NCBI GenBank assembly: GCA_905178155.1 | Contig: CAJINV010000002.1 | Coordinates: 11,658,591 to 11,722,590 of the forward strand | Source: Amoebophrya sp. A120 | Taxonomy: Eukaryota > Sar > Dinophyceae > Syndiniales > Amoebophryaceae | Length of the DNA stretch: 64,000 bases | Reading direction: 5' to 3' | Part shown: positions 1 to 9,528 of the stretch, piece by piece | Position numbering within the stretch: position 1 is the stretch's first letter | How the letters are laid out: each line of letters begins with the position of its first letter | Notes under the pieces: model-generated | What the model saw: only the letters and a program-made list of their open reading frames with translations | Told to the model about the DNA's origin: nothing | Database searches by the model: none | Program-made: the position numbers and the translations under genes

Positions 1-740
1 TGCTGTCTTCGAAAAGTTGCAAATGTCCTCGGCTCCCTTGCGAAAGCAGCGGAAATGGGTCATAATCGGCCACAGTCGTGCATATGCTTCGATCGCAGGC
101 GGGTCTCGTTCTTTCCCGCACCAGCGAAAAAGCCTTCCTGCGGACGGCTTCACGAAGGTCCTCGCCTGTTAGGTCTTCTTTACCTGCTGAAGGACCACAC
201 AAGAAGCTAGCGCTGACCGACCCAAACGGGTGCAAGACGAAAAAGAGGCTACTTCCAAAACCGAAGGCCTTGAACTCAGGAAGCAGCATATTGGAGATTG
301 ACTCGAACCAAGACAAGGACAACCAGTAGCACGAAATGCCAGAAAACGTTTTGATACACACAACTAGAGATAAAACTACGGCTTTGGCCTTTTTCGTCCA
401 CAGAATCCTGGCCGACATGAGTGAGATGAGATCGCTGAGCCGGTGTCATCTTGCACCACGAAGTGACAGAGCGAATAAGAACAGTGGGGGTAAAGTAAAC
501 ACGTGAAGATACACGTGCGCCACGAAGCCGTCCAATACCCAATCGAATTGGGAATGATTTTGGTGATTTTTTACTTTTCTTGGAAAGTCATGCAGCGTAA
601 ATCCGAAAATCGGTTCTGCCAAAGCAAAGCCTGATCCTCGAAGAATTGAATCTACATCATGTAGTAGACAATTACGCGTAACAAAGAACTTGTTTTCACG
701 ATTCCCTTTACTTATTCTCATCCTCCAGTTCGCATTCGCT
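1..740. other. No gene supported; 3' flank of the helicase gene
   Basis: Only short, mutually overlapping frames are present on both strands, none with a recognisable domain. The stretch lies downstream (3') of the minus-strand helicase gene, so part of it is probably 3' UTR. A minus-strand exon of a gene to the left cannot be excluded. Confidence 0.4.
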
Positions 741-3305
741 TCAAGAACTTGCATTTTTGCCTTTCCCCTTTCCTCCTTTCCCTCCTTTCTTGCCACCGCC
801 CTTGCCGTTACGCCGCTTGTTTTCGGACTCCGGGAAAGAAGTGGACGAACTTTGCTGCGGACCGGAGCTGCTCCCCTTCTGATTTTTTGATGATTTTTCT
901 TGCTTTCCGCCATTCTTTTTCCCACCTCCTTTCTGACCGCCACCACCGCCGCCACCTTCAATGCGCAGACCCGGGACGCCTTTGAGGCCCATCATTCCGA
1001 CGGTTTTTTTCATCAACGTGGGCTGTTCGTCGCAGTACAAAACCCGCTCCGCGTACAGATTCGCCTGCTCGACCAGTTTCTCCTTGCTCCACGATATGCG
1101 CTTCGGGCAGAGACCGTTGTAGTACCCGAGCCAAGCGGCGTAGCACTGGTCCTTGGTCTTGCCCTCTGCGTCAGTCGTCGTGTCGCCACCGAGCAGCAGT
1201 TGGAACACTTGGTTTTTCGCCATGATGTCCGCCACAGAAAGAACATTCGATTTGTCGAAAACATCGGGATCCGAGCTTGCTTGGAACAGTGCCTTCCAGG
1301 TGGGTTGACTAATCTGTCCGTAGGAGGACGTCGTAGTTGTGCCCATATTCCACGAAGTAGAATTTTCGCCTTCCCTCCCAAACTTCCGCACCGTCGGGAG
1401 GTGCACACGATCTTGCTCCGCGAACCGCTTTACGAAGTCGCGGCCCAGCACGTCCTTCTCAAAATCACACAGGAGCAATACGCTCTCGCCCATTTCGCCG
1501 GCGCGAGCGGTCCGGCCCATGCGGTGGGTGTACTGCTCAAGCGATGCGGGCGCGCCGATCTGCAGGACGTGCGTCACATTCGGGTAATCCAACCCACGGG
1601 CAGACACGTCGGAAGAAAACAGAATTCCGGTGTCGGCTTCGCGAAACGCATCCGAAGTCTTGGTCCGCTGCGCCTGCGACTTGCGGCTGTGGATCTCGTA
1701 CGTCTGCGGGACGTAAATTCCTTTCGGACTGTTCCTCTTGAACTCGGAAAACAGCGAATTCGCGACCTCGGCGAAGAACTGGGTCTGCCGGGCGGTTGGT
1801 AGAAAGCAGATCACCTTCGCAGTCGGCTCTTTCCCCTTGGAGAACCAAATGCGAAACAGCATGGAGAAGCACACCTCCAGAATGTCCCAGGCCCCGCAGG
1901 TAAAGAACCGCTGGTGGATCGCCGCGGGCGCGGATTCGTTCTTGCACGTGTCGACAAAGGTGTAGTCCTTTTTCAACACCAACTGCAACACCTCCTTGAT
2001 CTGGTTCGATAAGGTTGCGGAAAACAAAAGGGACTGACGGTTTTTCGGCAGGTAATCGACAATTTTCACGATCGCGTCGCGGAAACCCATCTCCAGCAGC
2101 TGGTCCGCTTCGTCCAGGATCAGCGTGAACGCCGAGTGCTGCCCCTGCATCAGGCGCTCGTAGATCATCGCGGTGTTCTGCTGCAAGTGGTCGTAGAGCC
2201 GCCCGGGCGTCGCGACGAGAAGATCGATCGTGCGGTACGTTTTATTGTCCCGCCCGGCAGTCTTTTCCAGCTGCTGCTTGTCCTTCTTGATGTCCCGGCC
2301 GCCGAACATCAGAACGGACGCGAAGTCCGACCAGAACTGCGTCAAGGCATTCGCCTCCTCCGAGATCTGCATCGCCAGCTCGCTATGGATTGCAAAAATG
2401 TCTGGGTCTGGAAGATTACAACTTGTCATGCTAAATCCGAATCATGCAAAAATCTGTGTTGCATGAGTGCCAAAAGCTGTCCCCTTTTGACCAAGTTGAG
2501 AGGGAGTTTCTCATGCAGGAAAGGCATGATAGAGACCTCAAAGAATCTGTCATGCTGGGTCTCGCATTTCAGACCTCATGGGTCATGGAAAACCTGCATC
2601 ACAAATCTTACATTCTTCCAGACCCAGACATTTTTACATTTGATACTCGCGAGTCGGAGACAAAACGAGCGCGGAAATGCGACCTTGATCCTTTTTCGCG
2701 GCCGCGCTATTTGCGTTTGCGCGCGCCTGCCAGATCTTTTCGATCGTCGGAAGCAGAAACCCGATGGTTTTCCCCGTCCCGGTCTTCGCCTTCGCGAACA
2801 CGTCCTTGTGCTCCATGATCGGCGGCAGCGACTCCGCCTGCACCTGGGTCATGAAACTGAAGCCCATTTTGTCAATCGCCTTCAGCGACAAACTGTTCAG
2901 TTTCGGCTGCAAATCGGTGAATTTCTGGTCCGTGAGAAATGCTTTTGTCGTGGTTGTCGTGCGAGATTTCCAAGCGGTACTGGAGGCTCTCGCCCCTTGA
3001 AGATGTTCGCCTGGTGCCGAACTGGGCGGTTGCACGGTCTCGTCGTCGTGGTGGTCCTTCTTTTGCCACTTGGCCTTCGGGGGTTTTTCCGCTTGGTCCA
3101 TTTCCGTTTTCGACGTGAACGCAAGCTGCGTCTTGCCGTCAAACTTTTCCCAGCACCCGTTGCAGTACCAGTAGTCGGTGTCGCCATCTTCAAACAGTTC
3201 CGTTTCAAGGAACAACTTCCCGCAGTCGTCGCAGTTGTATTTCTTCAGCTTTTGCTGTCCGAACTGCCCGTCCGGGCGGTCAGAAGGTGCTCCACGGGGA
3301 CCCAT
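741..3305 (-). CDS. DEAD-box ATP-dependent RNA helicase with N-terminal zinc-ribbon-like motif (2 exons)
   Basis: ATP-dependent RNA helicase, probably acting in RNP remodelling or ribosome/mRNA metabolism. Exon 1 is 3305-2646 and exon 2 is 2378-741; joined they give about 765 residues. Seen in order: C25/C28 and C48/C51 as two CxxC pairs (zinc-ribbon-like), Q-motif region near 130-157, Walker A AKTGTGKT (173-180), PTRELA (Ia, across the splice), DEAD (309-312), SAT, ARGLD and HRMGRTARAG (motif VI). The C-terminal tail is Gly/Lys-rich with a poly-Gly run, typical of non-specific RNA binding. The first true in-frame ATG is at 3305; the frame runs on to a GTG at 3332. The intron is an introner between 2379 and 2650; joining at its repeated GCGAG gives exactly PTRE|LAMQI. 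The exact helicase subfamily is not assigned. Confidence 0.93.
2384..2645. mobile_element. Introner element, family 1 (intron of the DEAD-box gene)
   Basis: A 262 bp element between direct repeats CTCGC (2379-2383 and 2646-2650). Its ends are inverted copies containing AAAAATGTCTGGGTCTGGAA, starting TAT and ending ATA. It has no coding capacity. Removing it with one repeat copy restores the helicase frame and motif Ia. Its interior closely matches the element at 44061-44321 in the same orientation. Confidence 0.93.
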
Positions 3306-3898
3306 GATTCTGGTTTTGCTCGTTTTTGACACTAGTACAATTGTCGCTAGTACGATGTTGTCGCTACGCTTTATCGTACCCTAAACGGTATCCAGAATGA
3401 AGAAACTGGCTCTGGGGAAGTAACACTTTCTCGAAATTGAAAAAACAAACGGGACCTGTTGAACAGCGTGAAATGAGGGAAAAATTCATGCGCGAATGAG
3501 TCGACGAGTTCGGGAAAATTAATAGAGTTTAGAAAGAGAGGTCGAAATGAACGAATCAGAGAAAAAATTATAGCAGAACATTTTTATGAATCTGGAGTCT
3601 GGTGTACTTTCTTCTCTGTTCGCGAATAGACGAATAACCGGGATCACGTACGTCTCACACCAATGATCTAGGATCCTGATTTCGATTTTCTGTTATATTT
3701 TAGATTTTCTGCGTGTGTTTCGACGCAAGCCACAGCCTTTTTATTATACAATGAGAGGAACACCAGCTCAAATTTATCAACAGGAAAATTGCGCAGTGGT
3801 GACTCATAGATTTCGTTTATGGCTGCGCGCACAGCAGGAGGAGATCTTCCGGAGTTGATATTTTTTCGATGCTGGTCCACACAAAAATGGATGTATCT
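3306..3898. other. Intergenic between helicase and PhyH-like gene
   Basis: AT-richer than the flanking genes, with only short frames and no domain. It contains the motif reported at 3379-3397, which recurs upstream of the next gene. Confidence 0.5.
3379..3397 (-). promoter_or_regulatory. Motif shared by upstream flanks
   Basis: The + strand reads TAAACGGTATCCAGAATGA, about 75-90 bp upstream of the helicase ATG. A near-identical copy (TAAACGGATTCCAGAATGA) sits at about 5359-5377, upstream of the PhyH-like gene. A shorter match (AAACGGATTCC) lies near 39982 upstream of RIO1. A promoter or RNA-processing role is inferred only from position. Confidence 0.25.
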
Positions 3899-5296
3899 TC
3901 ACACGGCCCCGTACACATGGAAGACATTTTCCAGGTACCACCCGCAAAATCTTTTCCACGTTTGTCCGCGTACCCTGTGTCCGTGCAAATACCACTGGCC
4001 GATCCTGCGCGAGTCCCACCGCTCGTAGCGAATCAGCAGCGTGGGCGCGGTCCGCGTGATGTTGGTGCTATTGCCGCCCCGTTTCACAATTCGACTGTCA
4101 TAAATCAGCACGTCGCCGGCCTTCCACGACTTTTTCTGCTTTTGCCGCTCGAGCTCCTGAAACTGCGCATCGAATTCCTCGTCTTTGGTTTTTCTGCTTG
4201 GGACAATTTTATTCCGCTGTGCAGTTGCAGTGTCGGTTTGTAGTGAAGCCTCGGCTGTGCCGCTTTTCCTCTTTCTTCCGTGCTCCTCCACCAGGTCTTG
4301 AACCGCAGTTTCGACGTCGCTGGCGGTAACGGCCCCGCGTACGGCGCAGCACAGCCGAAAGGCCCGTAGAAACCGCGACACGAAGGAGAGCCGGTTTTCC
4401 TCAGCATCAGCTGGCATTGTCAACGGCAAGTCGCTTCTTGTCAGCTTGTGTGTTCCGGGGAGCATTTCGAGCAGTCCGGCGTTTTCCGGGATGTCGTCCA
4501 GCGGGACCAGCACCGTCACGCTGTGACTGTGACTGTCCGTGTGCCACAACTGGGGTGGGCAAATCACGTCGTTCAGCACCAGTAACACCTCAGCCACGTA
4601 CAATCGCGGGCTTGTGAGCTGCGCGCTGAGCAACTCGTCATCGGCATCCGGGTCCTCGCTGCTGTTTTGGTCGGTGATTGCAGTGTCCAATAACGCCGCA
4701 GCCTGTTCCGCCTCGATTTCTCGCTCCAGTTTCTCGACGGGAGTTAATACCGAGTCTTGTTGTGGTCCCACTGGTCGTGGTGCCGCTCTCCTTCTCTCTT
4801 GTTCCTTTTGCAATTTTCTGACCACGTCATTGTGCGTCAAATACCTCTGCACAACCGGGACGAAAAAGCGGTGAAAATCAGCCACGTGCTGCTCCAGACT
4901 CGAACCCCGGATGTTCATGTGCAACCTACCCTCGTAGGGTCGCCCGTGGTGCACGTTCCAATCCTTTTCCTTGATGCACCACCCGAGCCCCTGCGGCGTG
5001 TCGGGGCGGATGTTTGGCGTGTCGAAAAGGCCTTGCTTTGCCTCGTCCATCGTCTCACGTGGTATACAGTTCTTCAGCAGGACAAAGCCGCTGGTGTCCA
5101 GCGCGTCGCAGGCGTGGAGCTGTGCCGGCTCGTTGTAGGCGGGTTCGGAAAAATCTTGCGTGGGTCGAATTTGCACACCAATGTCCTTGTGGTCGCCGAG
5201 CTTGGTTTTTCGCTTTCCGAATCGGTGCCGCAGCGTGGAAAGAAGTTCGGCCTGCAAAAACTCGGAACGAAAGTTGCAATTCCCTTTGAGGATCAT
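3899..5296 (-). CDS. PhyH-like 2-oxoglutarate/Fe(II) oxygenase, distal iron His replaced by Lys
   Basis: Single open frame of 465 residues from a true ATG. The double-stranded beta-helix core of the phytanoyl-CoA dioxygenase family is recognisable. The proximal HxD is H252/D254 (WHTDSHSHS), followed by VLVPLDDIPENAGLLEMLPGTH. The distal strand reads GDVLIYDSRIVKRGG, where family members have D-x-R-x-x-H-R-G-G; here the His position is K405. R415 could be the 2-oxoglutarate-binding Arg. The two core halves are separated by a long, charged, probably disordered insert (about 290-390). The codon is AAA in a clean frame, so this is not a frameshift artefact. Iron binding would be impaired, so the protein may be inactive or use another ligand. 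The substrate is unknown. Confidence 0.8.
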   Translation of the reverse strand: MILKGNCNFRSEFLQAELLSTLRHRFGKRKTKLGDHKDIGVQIRPTQDFSEPAYNEPAQLHACDALDTSGFVLLKNCIPRETMDEAKQGLFDTPNIRPDTPQGLGWCIKEKDWNVHHGRPYEGRLHMNIRGSSLEQHVADFHRFFVPVVQRYLTHNDVVRKLQKEQERRRAAPRPVGPQQDSVLTPVEKLEREIEAEQAAALLDTAITDQNSSEDPDADDELLSAQLTSPRLYVAEVLLVLNDVICPPQLWHTDSHSHSVTVLVPLDDIPENAGLLEMLPGTHKLTRSDLPLTMPADAEENRLSFVSRFLRAFRLCCAVRGAVTASDVETAVQDLVEEHGRKRKSGTAEASLQTDTATAQRNKIVPSRKTKDEEFDAQFQELERQKQKKSWKAGDVLIYDSRIVKRGGNSTNITRTAPTLLIRYERWDSRRIGQWYLHGHRVRGQTWKRFCGWYLENVFHVYGAV

Positions 5297-5358
5297 GTCG
5301 TGTGACGAATCCAGGCTGTCCAGCTCGCGGGCGACCTAAGTTTTTTGCAAGATGACGT

Positions 5359-5377
5359 ACTAAACGGATTCCAGAAT
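5359..5377 (-). promoter_or_regulatory. Second copy of the shared upstream motif
   Basis: The + strand reads TAAACGGATTCCAGAATGA, about 63-81 bp upstream of the PhyH-like ATG. It matches 17 of 19 bases of the copy upstream of the helicase, in the same orientation relative to the gene. The function is unknown. Confidence 0.25.
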
Positions 5378-5399
5378 GAAAATTAAGGTAAAATTAAAG

Positions 5400-6110
5400 T
5401 TAAAGATCAACGCTAGCTTGGAAAAAATAAAGAGCCACATCCTGCCATGATCGCTGCCTGTTACATACCCGCGCCATCAATTCGGCTTCCACGGGAAAGA
5501 GCAAAGCTGCCGCTCGCCGAAACTTCTCCAGGTTGAAGCTCTTCATCTGCTCCCATGCCCTCAGCTTCTCGAGCATCAGCTTCTGCAGTTTCGTTTGAAT
5601 TTCCCCCATTTCCCGGTCCTCGGCCACCGCGCGCATATCCACAACCCAGTCCCGTAACCGCTCCGCGCGCACCTCTTCCGAGTAGTCCTTTTTGATGAAC
5701 GCCAAGCCCAACGCCAGAAACGCGGCATGGACGCCGAGAAGAATGGTGCTGGAAAGGGAGAACAGAACCAGATGGTACCACTTCAGCTGCCACAAAAAAT
5801 CCTTCACGTACTCCCGGAGGTACTTGTGTCGGAAGCAGGACTTCGTGGGTGGGGTTGTGAGAATCTGCTTGATGAAATCCGAAAAAGATACGTTTCTCCG
5901 CGTTGTTTCGTTGTTCCACCACCGCCATTTGAGGCGATACGGCAACGTTGCGAATGCACGGGCGGTAGTTGATGAGGGCAGTGATGATAAAGTCCTTGGT
6001 CGTATACTGGTGTTGGACGAGGACGACGAAAACGCTGATCCTGCACTACGGGCAATCCGCAACGTCGCAGTAGTTCTCGTCGTGTTTACCAGCAGCCGCC
6101 GAGGCAACAT
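5400..6110 (-). CDS. Probable mitochondrial single-pass membrane protein, unknown function
   Basis: Frame of 236 residues starting at ATG 6110. The first 60 residues are rich in Arg, Ser, Thr and Ala with almost no acidic residues, the usual composition of a mitochondrial presequence. One membrane segment is clear at about 117-141 (LVLFSLSSTILLGVHAAFLA and following). A charged, helical, coiled-coil-like C-terminal part follows. A possible splice donor (CGG|GTATGT, near 5466) means the last 20 or so residues may be intronic. I do not recognise the family. Confidence 0.6.
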   Translation of the reverse strand: MLPRRLLVNTTRTTATLRIARSAGSAFSSSSSNTSIRPRTLSSLPSSTTARAFATLPYRLKWRWWNNETTRRNVSFSDFIKQILTTPPTKSCFRHKYLREYVKDFLWQLKWYHLVLFSLSSTILLGVHAAFLALGLAFIKKDYSEEVRAERLRDWVVDMRAVAEDREMGEIQTKLQKLMLEKLRAWEQMKSFNLEKFRRAAALLFPVEAELMARVCNRQRSWQDVALYFFQASVDL

Positions 6111-6490
6111 CTGCGAGGACTCTGTCTGACAATATCCACAACTTCCCGAAAGTAATGCAATAAGCGACCACGTTACGAAGAGGCGCAGCCGGCGTTCATT
6201 TTTTCAAACACAAAAAACAAACAGATACGACTCAACGGAAAGATGAAGGAGCTGTAAGTAGGCAAAGTCTACGAACAGTGAAAAGATGCACTACACTTCG
6301 AAGTCGAACACGGTAGACACTGCATGCTCCACACACGCACAAATACTGCCGACCGCTCCGCGAGACTCCAACGACCTTTTCTTAAGTTGGCTTTTTTCAT
6401 AATTTTTCTGTGTTCACTAGGTGCGTCGCTTGCTCGATTCAAGTTGTCCGTGTCAACAGATTGGAGATTCGCGAATGCGCATTCATCCTA
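6111..6490. other. Intergenic, nothing seen
   Basis: About 380 bases between the mitochondrial-type protein gene and the end of the coiled-coil gene. Small overlapping frames only. Confidence 0.5.
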
Positions 6491-8016
6491 TCACAGCAAA
6501 CGGTCTAGCCTCGCCAGCCGGCCGACGTTTTTTTCGTACATCCACGCAATTTCATCATCTTCGTCTGCGTCCACCTCCCAATCCGGCTGTTTCTTCATGG
6601 CTGAGTTAGCGCGTTGGTAGACCGGACTCAGGCTCAGATCAGGCTTACTGAGAAGATCGGCTCTGCTGCGGCCAGACGCTGGCGCCACACGCTTCATCTC
6701 CTCCACGACGGGCAGACCTACGGAAGATGTTGATCCTAAAACCTCCATGCATCCATAAGTACATTGCGTTCTAGTGCGGGCAACTGCGCACAGAATGATG
6801 TTGAATGAAAGGGTCGCAAGCAAAAGGTGAAGCAATGAAAGGCTGTTGGCATAAAAAAAACATACTTGCAGCAAGGAAGCGCTCGTCTTCGTCGAGAAAG
6901 CCGTCGTTGTCCCGTTGCAGCTTGACCGGGTCACCGTCGCCAACGACAAAAACTGGGAATGCGGACTCGAGTCGCGCTTGTTCCAGCGTTTGTGCGCGCA
7001 GACTCGCTTGCTCCTCCTCGCGCGCCTTTTTTCGCCAGTCCTCCTTGAAGTCACGGAGCTCCTTAGCAATCAGCCCTGATATGGCGTTTTTCTCCTCTTC
7101 CAGCTTCACGTCGTGCTCAACAATGCGCAGCTCCGCCCAACACTTTGACAACTTGTCTTTCACGTTGGTGCCCAGGTCCGTCAGCTCCTTAACCTTCGTT
7201 TTGGAAGCATGATTCTTGATTTATCCTCTTGCTTATCCAAGTAGAGGCCGAGAAGTACCATCTCCAGTACACAACAGAACAGATCAAAACTACCTGTACC
7301 TTCCTCCTGACTTCTCGTTCGCTGCGATCAGCGAACTCCTGGTTGCTGAGCGCTCCGAGACCTAGTCTGGCGACGACGGCCGCCTCCCGCAGTTGCTTGT
7401 CGTCATCCCGTAGTTTGCTGTCCACAACTTCGACTATCTTCGTCCGACTCCGCATTTCGTCATCGTCGACCTGCCGTCGGTAAAGCTCCGCGTCCAACCG
7501 GTCGGCCTGCATGCGTTTTCGCGACTCTTCGAAGAGTCGGCGCTCGTGCTCCAATTTCTTGCGTTCCGCGCGCAGCGCTTTCCGCTCCTTCTCCAGCCTT
7601 CTCTGCTCTTCAACCGTAACAACACTTCTGCTGTCAGGCTCGTCCGGCCGGCGTGTTTCAGAATGCACCGATGCGCTCGACGTAGGTCGCACGATCATTC
7701 GCGCGGGTACTTCGGATTTGGCGACATCTTCATGGGTATGATCATCAGCGGCAGATGGATGATCTTGGCTAACCTCTATAATTGTGTTTCCGTCGGCCTC
7801 AGCTTGCGCGCTCGTGCCCGCAGCAGCACGGCTTTCTTCGTCCAGTGTGTTGTCTGCGGCAGACCTTCTTCTGCCGGCACCGACCACACCGGCAGCCACA
7901 GCATCTCCTCCTTCTTCTTCCCCGTCCGGCCTTCCGTGTCCAGCCAACACACTGCCCTGCGTAGAAGCCCGGAACTCCGGGTTTAGCAGCTCGTACTCCA
8001 CGACCTCCTCCGTCAT
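6491..8016 (-). CDS. Coiled-coil protein, unknown function (3 exons)
   Basis: Exons 8016-7300, 7193-6866 and 6735-6491 join in phase (donors GTACAG and GTATGT, acceptors ending AAG and TAG) to about 429 residues. The N-terminal third is low-complexity and rich in Ala, Gly, Asp and Glu. Residues about 125-190 and much of exon 2 form a Glu/Arg/Lys-rich coiled coil. The last exon is acidic and contains a short WEVDADEDDEIAWMYEKN patch. There is no membrane segment or catalytic motif. Its ATG overlaps the stop codon of the upstream gene (ATGA at 8013-8016), so the two could be one gene with a junction I have missed. Confidence 0.65.
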
Positions 8017-8765
8017 TTGTCCTTCTTTTCCTCGATCGCCTTGGCCGGAGATGTTGACGTACTTTTACCAGAGTCCGGTACTAAAGAAGGCGTGGGCTTT
8101 TCCTCTTTCACGGATATCTTCCCCGTTTTTTTGTCCCGGACCAGTCTGGAAATCTTGTGCTGCTCCCCGAAGTCGGCGTCTCTGTACTCCTCGACGTGCA
8201 GGATTCGGTCGCTGTGCTTGTTCGGAAAGATGCCCCGCCGGCGAAAGAAACACCAATCTAGAAACGACACAAACCAGTTATGACCCGCTCAAGTGTTACA
8301 ATCTCAAACGTTACAATAGAATATGGAAATCTGTGATGCAGGAAGTGCATGATCTAGCCTACTCCCATAGGACTTCTGCGCATGACACGTTCTGGAGTCC
8401 CAAGCCGCACTAGAATCTGGCGAAATTTGTATTGCAGAAAGTGAAACAATTTGCGACTCTCTCACGCTCGTCATGCAAGACAAACTCGAGACTCTATTGT
8501 AACGCTTGAGATTGTAACACCTGAGCGCGTTATACCAGTAGGTGAGGATGAACACCAGCGTCACCACAAAGACGGCGAGAAACACCGGCCAGAGCGATTT
8601 GTACAGGCGCTTCGTGAACTTGTTCGCTTGGAAGGCGTCAGCGAAGAAGGTGGACACGTGAACGAGAATGTGGTCGTCCCCAAAAATTCTGCTCAGAAAC
8701 CCGGTCGACGAGGTCTGCGAGGATCTACCGGGATGATGATCGCCAAATTCACGAAAAGGATCCAT
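8013..8765 (-). CDS. Small single-pass membrane protein, unknown (2 exons split by an introner)
   Basis: Exon 1 is 8765-8529 and exon 2 is 8276-8013; joined through the direct repeat ATAAC they give about 166 residues. The join reads TYWYN|WFVSFL, completing a hydrophobic stretch that starts at LWPVFLAVFVVTLVFILTYW, so the introner interrupts a transmembrane region. The N-terminus is polar. The C-terminal tail is charged and Lys-rich (KAIEEKKDK at the end). The first true ATG is at 8765; the frame stays open upstream to a TTG at 8804. The family is not recognised. The stop overlaps the next gene's start by ATGA. Confidence 0.6.
8282..8528. mobile_element. Introner element, family 4
   Basis: A 247 bp element between direct repeats GTTAT (8277-8281 and 8529-8533). 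Long TIRs of about 36 bases (CGCTCAAGTGTTACAATCTC and onward) match with about three mismatches. Unlike the other nine elements it does not begin TAT and end ATA just inside the repeats. Its excision restores the frame and hydrophobic segment of the small membrane protein. Confidence 0.9.
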
Positions 8766-9528
8766 TTTGAGTTCCGAAACTGGCTGCGCAAGCTTGCGCG
8801 GCAACTTCGTTTGGCAATGGGGCGCTGAAGGTCGTGTGCTCTCTCGCTAGGTAGCCAGGCATGACGCGTCTATTTTCGGTACGCGGGTTGTAGTAAAAAA
8901 ATTCTCAGGAACTGTCGCGACACACTAGTTAGTACTCACCGGATTTGACAAACGGACAATCCACGGTAAAAATAAAATGCAGCTCCAGGGTGTGAATGTA
9001 ATCTGTGCAAAAATAACTGGAACCAGAGCTAATTAGCCATCAGAGCTATTTTCTACGCGGCAACGACGAGCATAATGAACGAGGCTGGAATCACAGCACG
9101 TTCCGAATCAGCAGCGATGAGATCCATATGTAAAAGTACTTTCGCGAGCTCGACAAGTTGCTTGGAGAAGTTGTATCAATCTCGCTTTATTTGGGTTCAC
9201 GACTCTCGCAACATCGCTGCTCAAGCTCTCGGATTTCTCTCGGCGGATACCGAAGCCAATGAGCACAGTAAAGTCGTTCTCGTACCACACGGAGGGTGCC
9301 GCAAGGTGAACAACTCATGGCATGGTGGTGAAATCGTTCCAGAGCCGAATGCTTTTCCTCATTCGCCTTCACGAGCGTGTTCGTGGCTATCATACAATTT
9401 TTCCCATACTGTTATTTTTCGTAGAGAAGTACGTTCATTTTTTTAAGTAAAGACACGAAACCAAGCTCGTCGAAACCTTGCTTCCCAGAAGTACTTCGGA
9501 CTTTCGCGCGAAATGCCAGCACCCCGCC
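8766..9528. other. Intergenic, no gene supported
   Basis: About 760 bases. A 123-codon frame on the + strand (9075-9446) has no recognisable motif and would be the only + strand gene in the window, so it is not called. Confidence 0.45.

Noticed and set aside
78-329. + strand 83-codon frame at the left edge
   Set aside because: Short, basic, motif-free and overlapped by other frames on both strands.
3306-3332. Extension of the helicase start to 3332, and similarly 8804 and 11706 for two other genes
   Set aside because: Those starts are GTG or TTG codons; true ATG codons lie at 3305, 8765 and 11652.
9075-9446. + strand frame of 123 codons in an intergenic gap
   Set aside because: No recognisable motif, no splice context and the wrong strand for this region. 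The length is compatible with chance.
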